The notes: generated by a model not told the origin, from the letters alone. Positions 1-5,339 are shown, counted from the first letter of the stretch. The stretch: 5,339 nt of DNA from Myxococcales bacterium (GCA_026989995.1 JALSIO010000125.1:1-5339), one strand, 5' to 3'. Translations and numbers: made by a program.

Positions 1-1006
1 GATCGGCCACCGCCGCCCGAAGCGCGCCGGCGAGCAGCCCCTGCTGCACGCCCTGCACCAGGAAGGGCCCCGCCACCCAGGCGCCGGGTGGGCCCGCCGC
101 GAAGGCGAGCTGCGCCGCGGCGTGCATGGCGAAGCCCGCCGTGAGCACGCGCCTGCGCCCGATGCGGTCGGAGAGGCGCCCCGCCGGGAAGGCCACGCTG
201 GCGTACACGAGGTTGTAGCAGAGGAGAACGAGGAGGATCCCCGAGACCCCGAGCCCGCGTTCGTCCGCGCGGAGGATCCGGAAGGCCTCGGGGAGGTCGC
301 CGAGATCGAAGAGCGCCACCACCGCCAGGAAGGCGAAGAAGGCCGGCGGAAGCCGCACGCCGGGCGAGGGCCCGGAAGCAGCCGAAGCCGGCCCCGGCGG
401 AGGCCGGACCGCGACCTCCCGGGCTACGAGCTGGAGCACAAGGACCGCAAGGACCGCCGGGAGGAGGCTCGTCCACGCCAGCGTCCGGAAGAGCTCCGCG
501 GAGACCCTCCCGCTCCCGGCGGAGGCCCGGATCACGACCAGCGCGATGCCGATCCCGACCACGGCTCCGGCGGTGTCGGCGGCCCGGTGGAAGCCGAAGC
601 CCCCGCCGCGCGAGTCCGCGCGGAGGGAATCGGCCACCAGGGCATCGCGGGGGGCGGTGCGGAGCCCCTTGCCGACCCGGTCCACCACCCGCGCGAGGCC
701 GACGCCGGCCCAGCTCTCGGCGAGGGCCAGGGCCGGCCGGGTCAGCGCCGAAAGCCCATAGCCGGCCACGGCGAGCGGCTTGCGACGGCCCATGCGATCC
801 GAGAGCCAGCCCGAGAGCGCGCGCAGCAGGCTCGCCGCGGCCCCGGCGCCCCCCTCGATGAGCCCGATGGCGGCGGTACGCGCGCCGAGGCCGTGGGCGA
901 GGTAGAGGGGGAGCACGTGCACCACCATCTCGGTGGAGACGTCCATGAGAAAGCTGGTCGCGCTCGCCGCGGCCACGTTCCGCGGCAGCCGTCGCGGGCC
1001 CGGCAT
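1..1006 (-). CDS. MFS transporter, DVSSEM-type, partial (C-terminus beyond left edge)
   Basis: Inner-membrane major facilitator superfamily transporter, probably a proton-coupled exporter or importer of a small molecule; the substrate cannot be told. Reading from ATG at 1006 gives 335 codons with no stop before the edge, so about 60-80 C-terminal residues are likely missing for a family of about 400. Residues 18-36 hold the family's first-helix signature (SFLMDVSTEMVVHVLPLYL). MFS motif A occurs twice, as expected for the two pseudo-symmetrical halves: GWLSDRMGRR at residues 66-75 and GRLSDRIGRR at 276-285. Residues 110-127 (RVGKGLRTAPRDALVADS) and 138-147 (GFHRAADTAG) are typical of the same subfamily. 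A Pro/Ala/Ser/Gly-rich stretch at about 201-219 fits the cytoplasmic loop between the halves. GGAGG stands 5 bases before the ATG. The gene lies 71 bases downstream of the beta-helix gene on the same strand and may be cotranscribed with it. Fold and family are confident; substrate is unknown. Confidence 0.9.
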   Translation of the reverse strand, partial: MPGPRRLPRNVAAASATSFLMDVSTEMVVHVLPLYLAHGLGARTAAIGLIEGGAGAAASLLRALSGWLSDRMGRRKPLAVAGYGLSALTRPALALAESWAGVGLARVVDRVGKGLRTAPRDALVADSLRADSRGGGFGFHRAADTAGAVVGIGIALVVIRASAGSGRVSAELFRTLAWTSLLPAVLAVLVLQLVAREVAVRPPPGPASAASGPSPGVRLPPAFFAFLAVVALFDLGDLPEAFRILRADERGLGVSGILLVLLCYNLVYASVAFPAGRLSDRIGRRRVLTAGFAMHAAAQLAFAAGPPGAWVAGPFLVQGVQQGLLAGALRAAVAD

Positions 1007-1011
1007 GGCTT

Positions 1012-1043
1012 CCTCCGGCCGGGCAGGTACCCGGTTTCGGAGG
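1012..1043 (-). promoter_or_regulatory. Hairpin that can sequester the MFS ribosome-binding site
   Basis: Read on the minus strand, CCTCCG (1043-1038) is perfectly complementary to CGGAGG (1017-1012), which contains the Shine-Dalgarno core of the MFS gene. An inner pairing, CCGGG (1034-1030) with CCCGG (1023-1019), extends the stem. A 3-by-1 internal loop separates the two helices and the apical loop has 6 bases. The mRNA could therefore hide its own ribosome-binding site 5 bases before the ATG. The pairing is seen directly; a regulatory role is inference, and G+C-rich DNA forms such stems easily. Confidence 0.4.
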
Positions 1044-1077
1044 CATCGTCGAGGGGCGTGCGAGAGCGCCGGCCGGG

Positions 1078-2406
1078 TCAGCGGCCCGACACCGGCTCCA
1101 CGAGGCGGGGCGCCGGCGGCGGCGCTCCCGAGGCCGGCGCTGCGACCGCGCAGGCCTGCCGGAGATCCGGGAAGCCGCCCACCTCCGCGGTCTGGTCGAT
1201 CACCGGCAGGGCCCGGCCCCGGGAGATGGCGGCGAGCACGCGCCGGTCGGCGGCGTCGCGGCAGGGCCGGGTGTTGCCGGCCTCGGCCAGCAGGCGTGCG
1301 ACGAGATCCCGGGCCGGCACGAGCGGGGGAAGCGGGGCGTGGGGCTCCTCCCGAAGGCGGCAGGGGCCGCGGCACACCCGCGCCTCCGGCTGCACGGGAC
1401 TTCGCCGCCGGGAGTCGAAGTTGTCGCGCAGGTACACGGTGATGGGCTGCGGGGTGCCCGGCGTGACCTCCACCAGGCTCCGGGCCTCGGGATGGCCGCG
1501 CATCACATTGCCCACCACATCGGCCTCGATGCGCCAGGCCGGGCTGCCCCGCCCGCCGCCGCGCCCGAGCCGGAGCCCGTAGCGCGTGCCGTAGAGGAGG
1601 TTGTCGAGCATGCGAACCCGGGTGAGCCCGCGGCCCCGGTCGGCCCCGTTGACCCGCGGCACCCGGTCGTCGAGCGCGGCGAAGACGTTGCGCAGGAACA
1701 CGACCTCGGCGACGCGGCCGGTCACGAGGGGCCCGAAGGCGTGGTGGCGGCCCACGCAGCGGGCGCCGGCTCCCGGGCAGTCCCGGGCCGGATCCCGACA
1801 GGGCTTCTTCGGAACGTCGGAGCACACGCGACCCTCCGCGGGGGAGCGCAGGGCCTCGTAGAAGAGGGAATCCCGCACCACCACCCGGCCCACCGGGCCG
1901 TCGTAGTCGTGGATGGAGAGCAGCTCGTCGGTGCCCCAGGCGACGCTCAGGTGGTCGAGGAGGATCCGGTCCGACGCCGAGATCTCGATCGGGTCCGTGG
2001 ACCACGGCGATCGCGAGCCCTCCCCGAGGCGCAGGTCCAGCTGCCTCAGGATCACGTTGCGGGCACGGATCCGGATCGCCTCGTCGGTGATCTGCACGCC
2101 CTGCCCGCAGGGCGCCGTGGACCCGTCCACTGTGATGTCGTCGTGCTCGATCTGCAGCGGCCGGGAGAGGCGAATCCGCCCGCACACCCCGAAGGTCACG
2201 ATCCGCTGGCCGCCGGACAGCGCCTCCCGGAGCGAGCCCTCCCCGGCATCGGCCAGGGTGGTCACCACGACGGGGGTGCCGCCGGCCCCACCGGTGATCC
2301 CGGCGGCGGGATCGGCGGCCGGACCGGGGCCGGCGCGGGAGAGACAGGCGGGGGCGAGGGCGAACAGGGCGCCCGCCGCGAGCGCGGCCGGAGTGCGCAG
2401 GCGCAT
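1078..2406 (-). CDS. Exported pectate-lyase-like right-handed beta-helix protein (PL1-like)
   Basis: A 442-residue protein, probably a secreted or periplasmic polysaccharide lyase-like enzyme cleaving uronate-containing glycans by beta-elimination with Ca2+; the actual substrate is unknown. Residues 1-20 look like a Sec signal (Arg2 and Arg4, then an Ala/Leu-rich core to APA). Cys21 follows, but Pro at -2 makes a weak lipobox. Family landmarks are GGAGG (39-43), VTTLADAGEGSLREAL (48-63), VDGSTAPCGQG (93-103), DPIEIS (138-143), LLDHLSVAWGTDE (149-161), DDRVPRVNG (246-254) and the C-terminal RDAADRRVL...VIDQTAEVGGFP (about 383-413). The Arg of RVPR fits the catalytic Arg of PL1 enzymes, and Asp138 with Asp160/Glu161 are likely Ca2+ ligands (by analogy). 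A cysteine-rich insertion lies at 195-217; ten cysteines follow the signal region, so disulfides are likely. ATG at 2406 is preferred for its adjacent GGAGGAGG and the signal peptide; an in-frame ATG at 2442 lacks a ribosome-binding site. Confidence 0.85.
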   Translation of the reverse strand: MRLRTPAALAAGALFALAPACLSRAGPGPAADPAAGITGGAGGTPVVVTTLADAGEGSLREALSGGQRIVTFGVCGRIRLSRPLQIEHDDITVDGSTAPCGQGVQITDEAIRIRARNVILRQLDLRLGEGSRSPWSTDPIEISASDRILLDHLSVAWGTDELLSIHDYDGPVGRVVVRDSLFYEALRSPAEGRVCSDVPKKPCRDPARDCPGAGARCVGRHHAFGPLVTGRVAEVVFLRNVFAALDDRVPRVNGADRGRGLTRVRMLDNLLYGTRYGLRLGRGGGRGSPAWRIEADVVGNVMRGHPEARSLVEVTPGTPQPITVYLRDNFDSRRRSPVQPEARVCRGPCRLREEPHAPLPPLVPARDLVARLLAEAGNTRPCRDAADRRVLAAISRGRALPVIDQTAEVGGFPDLRQACAVAAPASGAPPPAPRLVEPVSGR

Positions 2407-2423
2407 GGGAGGGACCTCCTCCC
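2407..2423 (-). promoter_or_regulatory. Ribosome-binding site inside a small hairpin abutting the beta-helix gene start
   Basis: On the minus strand the bases before ATG 2406 read GGGAGGAGGTCCCTCCC. GGGAGG (2423-2418) can pair perfectly with CCTCCC (2412-2407), leaving the 5-base loop AGGTC, so the GGAGGAGG ribosome-binding run sits in a 6-bp stem ending directly at the start codon. This run decides the start at 2406 over the upstream ATG at 2442. A second palindrome, CCCGATCGGG, lies at 2438-2429. The complementarity is visible; translational control is inference. Confidence 0.45.
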
Positions 2424-2508
2424 GGCGACCCGATCGGGGCATGGCCGGGCAGGGTAGGTCATCGGCTGGCCGCCGCGGAGGGTGGAGCGGGGACGGAGGC
2501 ATCGGCGG

Positions 2509-2537
2509 CCTCCCGGGCGATCGGACCCCGGGGGAGG
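2509..2537 (-). terminator. Hairpin directly after the P450 stop codon (possible weak terminator)
   Basis: Beginning one base after the P450 TAG stop, the minus strand can form CCTCCC (2537-2532), a CC bulge (2531-2530) and GGG (2529-2527), pairing with CCCGGGAGG (2517-2509) around a 9-base loop. That is nine G/C-rich pairs with one bulge. No T-tract follows, so it is not a classical Rho-independent terminator. It could be an mRNA 3'-end stabiliser, a processing site, or chance in G+C-rich DNA. The rest of the 131-base gap (2407-2537) shows no gene and no recognisable promoter. Confidence 0.25.
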
Positions 2538-3812
2538 CTAGGCGGGCCGGATCCGGCCGCGCACCGGGATCCGCTTGGGTCCCCCCACGAAGCTCGCGTG
2601 CAGCCGATCCACCGGCCCCGCGAGCTCCACGTGCTCCACGCGGCGGGCCAGGTGCCGGAAGAAGACCTGCAGGTCGAGGCGGGCGAGGCTCGCGCCGAGG
2701 CAGAAGTGCTCGCCGATTCCGAACCCGAGGTGCGGGTTCGGCTCCCGGTCCACCCGGAACGAGAAGGGATCCTCGAAGACCTCCTCGTCCCGGTTCGCCG
2801 ACGGGTAGAAGAGCGCCAGCGAGTCCCCGGCCCGGATCCGCTGGCCGCGGATCTCGCAGTCCTCCACCGCCGTGCGCACGAAATGGATCACGGGCGAGGT
2901 GAAGCGCACGATCTCGTCGGCGGCCCGGGAGACGAGACCGGGATCGCGGCGGAGCCTCTCGAACTCGCCCGGGTGGTCGAGCAACGCGAGGAGCCCCCCG
3001 GAGATCGCGTTTCGCGTGGTGTCGTGGCCCGCGACCATCACCAGGAAGAAGAGGGAGAAGAGCTCGAAGGGCGGCACCGGACCGCCGTTCAGGCGGGCGT
3101 GTGCGAGCACGGTGGTGAGATCGTCGCGCGGACGGGCCCTGCGATCGGCGAGCAGACGCTGCAGGTACTCCGCCGCCTCGCGCAGGAATCCCAGGCGCTC
3201 GTCCCGCGTCTCGCCCTCGCGCCGGAACTCCGGATCTTCGAGGCCGAAGTTCTCGTTGGTCACCCGGAGCACGAAATCCTCGTCCTCCCGCGGGATGCCG
3301 AGCATCTCGGTGATCATCCGGAGCGGCTGGCGGGCCGCCACGTCCCGGACGAAGTCCACCTCGAATTCCGGACCGCCGGCGCCGAGCTCGTCGAAGACCT
3401 CGCAGGTGATCTCGTCGAGCCGGGCCTCGAGCCGCCGCACGGCACGCGGCGTGAACCAGGCGCTGATCAGCCGGCGGTAGTCGCGGTGCTCCGGGGGATC
3501 CATGTTCACCAGCATGCGCAGCGGCGGGTTCTCGGCGAGGGACTGGCCCTCGGCGACGAGATCGAGCTCCGGGAGCAGGATGAAACGGCCGGCGCTGCGA
3601 AAGCGGTCCGGCCGCTTGGAGATGGAGACGACGTCGGCGTGCTTCGTGATCGCCCAGAAGGGCTCGTAGCCGGGCGGCGCGAAACGGTGGACCGGGGATT
3701 CCCGGCGGAGTCGCGCCCACTCGGCGTGTGGATAGCCGCGGGTGCCGTATCGGGCTGCGGTGATGACGTCGAGCTCGTCGAGCGGCAGCGATTCCACGTC
3801 CGGGGACGACAC
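2538..3812 (-). CDS. Cytochrome P450 (bacterial class I type)
   Basis: A 424-residue soluble haem monooxygenase of normal bacterial length, expected to insert one O2-derived oxygen into a hydrophobic substrate in the cytoplasm using ferredoxin-supplied electrons. All core motifs are present: DPPEH at 105-109; the I-helix oxygen-activation motif AGHDTT at 261-266 (Asp264-Thr265 acid-alcohol pair); ExxR of the K-helix as E300-R303 (EIVR); the meander around PSANRDEEVFEDP (337-349); and the haem loop FGIGEHFCLG at 364-373 with Cys371 as thiolate ligand, followed by ASLARLDLQ. GHDTTRNAI and GEHFCLGASLARL resemble the steroid/terpene-type bacterial P450s (CYP124/125/142-like and relatives); this subfamily impression is from memory, so no CYP number is given. 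The start is GTG at 3812 with GGAGGT 4 bases upstream. The gene is divergent from the MBL gene, and its redox partners are not in the window. Confidence 0.95.
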   Translation of the reverse strand: MSSPDVESLPLDELDVITAARYGTRGYPHAEWARLRRESPVHRFAPPGYEPFWAITKHADVVSISKRPDRFRSAGRFILLPELDLVAEGQSLAENPPLRMLVNMDPPEHRDYRRLISAWFTPRAVRRLEARLDEITCEVFDELGAGGPEFEVDFVRDVAARQPLRMITEMLGIPREDEDFVLRVTNENFGLEDPEFRREGETRDERLGFLREAAEYLQRLLADRRARPRDDLTTVLAHARLNGGPVPPFELFSLFFLVMVAGHDTTRNAISGGLLALLDHPGEFERLRRDPGLVSRAADEIVRFTSPVIHFVRTAVEDCEIRGQRIRAGDSLALFYPSANRDEEVFEDPFSFRVDREPNPHLGFGIGEHFCLGASLARLDLQVFFRHLARRVEHVELAGPVDRLHASFVGGPKRIPVRGRIRPA

Positions 3813-3862
3813 GGTGACCTCCCCCGCCCGCGGCCGGGCCGGCCCAGGCGGTCGCGGAGCAT

Positions 3863-3877
3863 GACCGACCGTTCGTC
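3863..3877. promoter_or_regulatory. Operator-like imperfect dyad GACCGACCGTTCGTC
   Basis: The arms GACCGAC and GTTCGTC match at five of seven positions around a central C. The core CCGACCG resembles, from memory, operators of several TetR-family repressors that control oxidative catabolic genes. It lies 51 bases upstream of the P450 GTG and about 190 bases upstream of the MBL GTG. No regulator gene is present in the window. This is a weak candidate site. Confidence 0.2.
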
Positions 3878-3885
3878 CGGGCGCA

Positions 3886-3917
3886 AACCGGCGGGCACCG
3901 GCCCGCCCCCGCCGGTT
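3886..3917. repeat. Perfect 10-base inverted repeat with an alternative inner hairpin
   Basis: AACCGGCGGG (3886-3895) and CCCGCCGGTT (3908-3917) are exact reverse complements separated by 12 bases. The same stretch contains a second, mutually exclusive stem: GGCGGGC (3890-3896) with GCCCGCC (3901-3907) around the 4-base loop ACCG. It sits 73-105 bases upstream of the P450 start. It could be a two-fold binding site or a 5'-leader hairpin able to switch between two folds. The sequence identity is certain; function is unknown. Confidence 0.5.
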
Positions 3918-4066
3918 CGACGCCGCGGCGGTCCGGTGCTACCCGTGGCAGGTCACCCGCGGGGCCCCGGCGATCGCGGGGAGTCGCCCCCGGCCTCCTG
4001 CCATCGCAGATCGCCCCGCGCCCGGGCGGCTCCATCCCACCGGGGGCCGAGGAGGCGCAAGAGTCG

Positions 4067-5113
4067 GTGCCTGCCCCGCATGCCAACCGCGCCCGACCGC
4101 TCCGATGTGGCCCGGAGGGCCGGATCGCCCGCCTGTCCACCCCCACCGGCCTCCCCGTGGGCGACATCCACTCCTACCTCCTGATCCCCGAATCCCCCTC
4201 CGAGGCGCCGGTCCTTGTGGACACCGGGGTGCGGAGCCCGGCCGCGCGGGAGGCCCTCGAGAGCGGTCTCGCGGCGCTCGGCTTCCGGGTGGAGGACCTC
4301 GGCCTGATCCTGCTCACGCACGCCCACCCGGATCACTTCGGCCAGGCGGCGGGTCTCGCCCGCCGGGCTGGCTGCGAGGTCTGGGCGCACGAGGCCGCGC
4401 AGGAATCCATCGACCGCTACGCGCTTCCCATCCCGCCGGAGCGCCGCGAGGTGATCGCCACCTTCCTCCGCCGCCTCGGCGTGCCCGAGTCGCGGGCCCG
4501 GCTCCCCTTCGGCCCGCCCGGGGGCACCTCCCTGGTCGAGCCCCTGGTGGCCACCCCGTGCCTGCGCGGGGGCGACGAGATCGAGGTGGCCGGATTGCGC
4601 CTGCAGGTGATCCACACCCCGGGGCACTGCCCCGAGCTGGTGGTCTTCTGGCACGCCGAGAGCGGTACGCTGCTCTCCGGCGACCACATCCTCCCGGACA
4701 TCACCCCGGTGTGCCTCTTCGACATCCCCAAGGAAGTGGACGCACCCCGCCGCCACGCGCTCTCCCTCTTCCTCGAGTCGCTCGCGGCGGTGGAACCGCT
4801 GCCGGTGCGGCAGGTCCTGCCGAGCCACGGCGACCCCCTGCCCTCCCACCGCGCCACCCTCCGCGCCTACCGCCTCCACGCGGACCAGCGCATGCTGCGG
4901 CTCGCCCGCATGCTCGAGCGCCGCCGTGAGGCCACGGCCTGGCAGCTCGCCGGGGAGCTCTTTCCCCGGGCCATCGAGACCCAGCTCCACCTGGTGCTCT
5001 CCGAGGTCCTGGGGCATCTCGATCTCCTCGAGGAGGGCGGCCACGTCGCCCTCGAGCGCCGGGGAGAGGAGCTCTGGTACCTTTTCCGCTCGCTTCCCGA
5101 ACCCAGGGTCTGA
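4067..5113 (+). CDS. MBL-fold metallo-hydrolase with C-terminal winged-helix-like domain
   Basis: A 348-residue cytoplasmic metallo-beta-lactamase-fold hydrolase with the full dinuclear metal set: HAHPDH at 85-90, His187 in HTPGHCPE (183-190), Asp206 in SGDH (204-207) and His254 in PSHGD (252-256), with the early strand LVDTG at 50-54. It probably hydrolyses an ester, thioester, lactone or phosphodiester; the motifs do not decide which. Residues about 275-340 (RMLRLARMLER ... GHLDLLEEGGHVALERRG) look like the helical and winged-helix tail of LACTB2-like and related MBL proteins. Pro-Glu follows HTPGHC where Pro-Gly is common, a small departure near the metal site. GTG at 4067 is the only start giving a normal N-terminus before GRIARLSTPTG; GAGGAGG lies 11 bases upstream, slightly far. 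It is divergent from the P450 and followed after 46 bases by an FAD oxidoreductase gene, so an operon is likely. Not a classical antibiotic beta-lactamase. Confidence 0.9.
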   Translation: MPAPHANRARPLRCGPEGRIARLSTPTGLPVGDIHSYLLIPESPSEAPVLVDTGVRSPAAREALESGLAALGFRVEDLGLILLTHAHPDHFGQAAGLARRAGCEVWAHEAAQESIDRYALPIPPERREVIATFLRRLGVPESRARLPFGPPGGTSLVEPLVATPCLRGGDEIEVAGLRLQVIHTPGHCPELVVFWHAESGTLLSGDHILPDITPVCLFDIPKEVDAPRRHALSLFLESLAAVEPLPVRQVLPSHGDPLPSHRATLRAYRLHADQRMLRLARMLERRREATAWQLAGELFPRAIETQLHLVLSEVLGHLDLLEEGGHVALERRGEELWYLFRSLPEPRV

Positions 5114-5122
5114 GCGGATCGC

Positions 5123-5144
5123 AGCCCCGGCGCGCGCCGGGGCT
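5123..5144 (+). terminator. Perfect 22-base palindrome between the MBL and oxidoreductase genes
   Basis: AGCCCCGGCGC (5123-5133) is followed directly by its exact reverse complement GCGCCGGGGCT (5134-5144). As RNA it forms a 9-bp G/C-rich stem with a GCGC loop. It starts 10 bases after the MBL TGA stop and ends 5 bases before the GGAGG of the next gene. No T-tract follows, so a classical intrinsic terminator is doubtful. Alternatives are an intercistronic mRNA-stabilising or attenuating hairpin, a protein-binding site, or a dispersed palindromic repeat unit. The palindrome itself is certain. Confidence 0.4.
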
Positions 5145-5159
5145 CGCCTGGAGGACCGC

Positions 5160-5339
5160 GTGCCGGCCGCCGCCGATGCCGTGATCGTGGGCGCCGGGAT
5201 CGCCGGCGCCTCTGCTGCCTTCGAGCTCAAGGCACACCTCGAACGGGTGGTGCTCCTCGAGCGGGAACCGCTTCCCGGCCACCACACCACGGGCCGTTCC
5301 GCGGCCTTCCGCGTGGAGAGCTACGGAGGGCCCGTGGTG
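5160..5339 (+). CDS. FAD-dependent oxidoreductase, DAO family, partial (N-terminal 60 residues)
   Basis: This is the start of a flavoprotein of the glycine/D-amino-acid oxidase-like (DAO) superfamily, which oxidises amines, amino acids or 2-hydroxy acids with FAD. Residues 7-18 (AVIVGAGIAGAS) form the Rossmann beta-alpha-beta with GxGxxG, and Glu34 at the end of VVLLERE is the usual acidic residue binding the FAD ribose. HHTTGRSAAFRVESYG (41-56) matches the second conserved block (TTGRSAA...YG) of this superfamily. The GTG at 5160 has GGAGG 5 bases upstream and gives the expected short leader before the Rossmann strand. The reading frame is open to the window end, so most of the protein (DAO proteins are usually about 350-450 residues) lies outside. 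It follows the MBL gene after 46 bases on the same strand, so cotranscription is plausible unless the palindrome between them stops it. The FAD-binding assignment is firm; the substrate is unknown. Confidence 0.88.
   Translation, partial: MPAAADAVIVGAGIAGASAAFELKAHLERVVLLEREPLPGHHTTGRSAAFRVESYGGPVV

Larger units (their letters stand above)
3813..4066. other. Divergent intergenic control region between the P450 and MBL genes
   Basis: These 254 bases separate two genes reading away from each other, so they must carry the control signals of both unless transcription enters from elsewhere. I see no convincing -35/-10 pair on either strand and no credible small gene. What can be pointed out is the P450 ribosome-binding run just right of 3812, a GGGCCGGCCC palindrome (3836-3845), an operator-like partial dyad (3863-3877), a perfect 10-base inverted repeat (3886-3917), a GCGATCGC palindrome (3970-3977) and the MBL ribosome-binding run GAGGAGG (4049-4055), 11 bases before its GTG. 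Confidence 0.6.

Noticed and set aside
122..1582. Plus-strand open frame of 486 codons.
   Set aside because: It is antisense to the MFS and beta-helix genes, with a composition of Arg, Gly, Ala, Pro and Glu and no motif. It is a by-product of the few stop codons in G+C-rich DNA.
2440..2442. Alternative ATG for the beta-helix gene, 12 codons upstream.
   Set aside because: It has no Shine-Dalgarno run and would place charged residues (MPRSGRREE) ahead of the signal peptide. ATG 2406 has a strong run at good spacing.
1339..2457. Plus-strand open frame of 372 codons.
   Set aside because: It lies opposite the beta-helix gene, has a low-complexity His/Gly/Ala/Arg-rich translation and no ribosome-binding support.
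3836..3845. GGGCCGGCCC palindrome as a regulatory site.
   Set aside because: Short G/C-only palindromes are frequent at this composition, and nothing else marks it out.
3958..4020. CGCGGGG direct repeats (3958-3964, 3975-3981) with an inverted copy CCCCGCG (4014-4020).
   Set aside because: Seven-base G/C words recur by chance in this region, and the spacing shows no further symmetry.
2407..4167. The minus-strand frame of the beta-helix gene stays open far upstream, giving a possible 1029-residue protein.
   Set aside because: The upstream 587 codons translate to Arg/Pro/Gly/Ala-rich sequence without domains and overlap the P450 gene in another frame. The signal peptide and the ribosome-binding run at 2406 mark the real start.
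2598..4184. Plus-strand open frame of 528 codons.
   Set aside because: It is antisense to the P450, whose motifs are all intact on the minus strand, and shows no recognisable domain.
3953..5290. Minus-strand open frame of 445 codons.
   Set aside because: It is antisense to the MBL gene and the start of the oxidoreductase gene, both of which carry complete family motifs on the plus strand.

Overview
The window is very GC-rich bacterial chromosomal DNA (clearly above 65% GC by eye, with G or C at most third codon positions). It holds five protein genes, two of them cut by the window edges. Three of the five appear to start with GTG, and each has a Shine-Dalgarno-like purine run upstream. I see no rRNA, tRNA, CRISPR array, insertion sequence or phage gene. 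The taxon cannot be fixed. A high-GC, secretion-rich lineage (myxobacterium-like or another former deltaproteobacterial group, or an actinobacterium) is a weak guess from composition, the steroid/terpene-type P450 and the cysteine-rich insertion in a secreted beta-helix protein.

Layout, minus strand (read right to left): a cytochrome P450 (3812-2538); a 131-base gap with hairpin-forming sequence; an exported pectate-lyase-like right-handed beta-helix protein (2406-1078); a 71-base gap; and an MFS transporter of the 'DVSSEM' type (1006 to beyond base 1, C-terminus missing). The plus strand diverges from the P450 after a 254-base intergenic region: an MBL-fold metallo-hydrolase with a probable C-terminal winged helix (4067-5113), a 46-base gap filled mainly by a perfect 22-base palindrome, and the first 60 codons of a DAO-family FAD-dependent oxidoreductase (5160 to beyond the right end).

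How the genes might work together is inference. The P450 and the divergent MBL/oxidoreductase pair share a control region containing an operator-like partial dyad and a perfect 10-base inverted repeat, and could belong to one oxidative catabolic function on a hydrophobic substrate. The beta-helix protein would act outside the cytoplasm and the MFS protein in the inner membrane. Nothing in the window proves a joint pathway, and no redox partner for the P450 is visible.

I found no convincing new multi-gene system. The parts most worth a second look are the non-coding ones: ribosome-binding sites that can fold into hairpins in front of two successive minus-strand genes, the two-way-folding inverted repeat between the divergent genes, and the 22-base palindrome between the two plus-strand genes.
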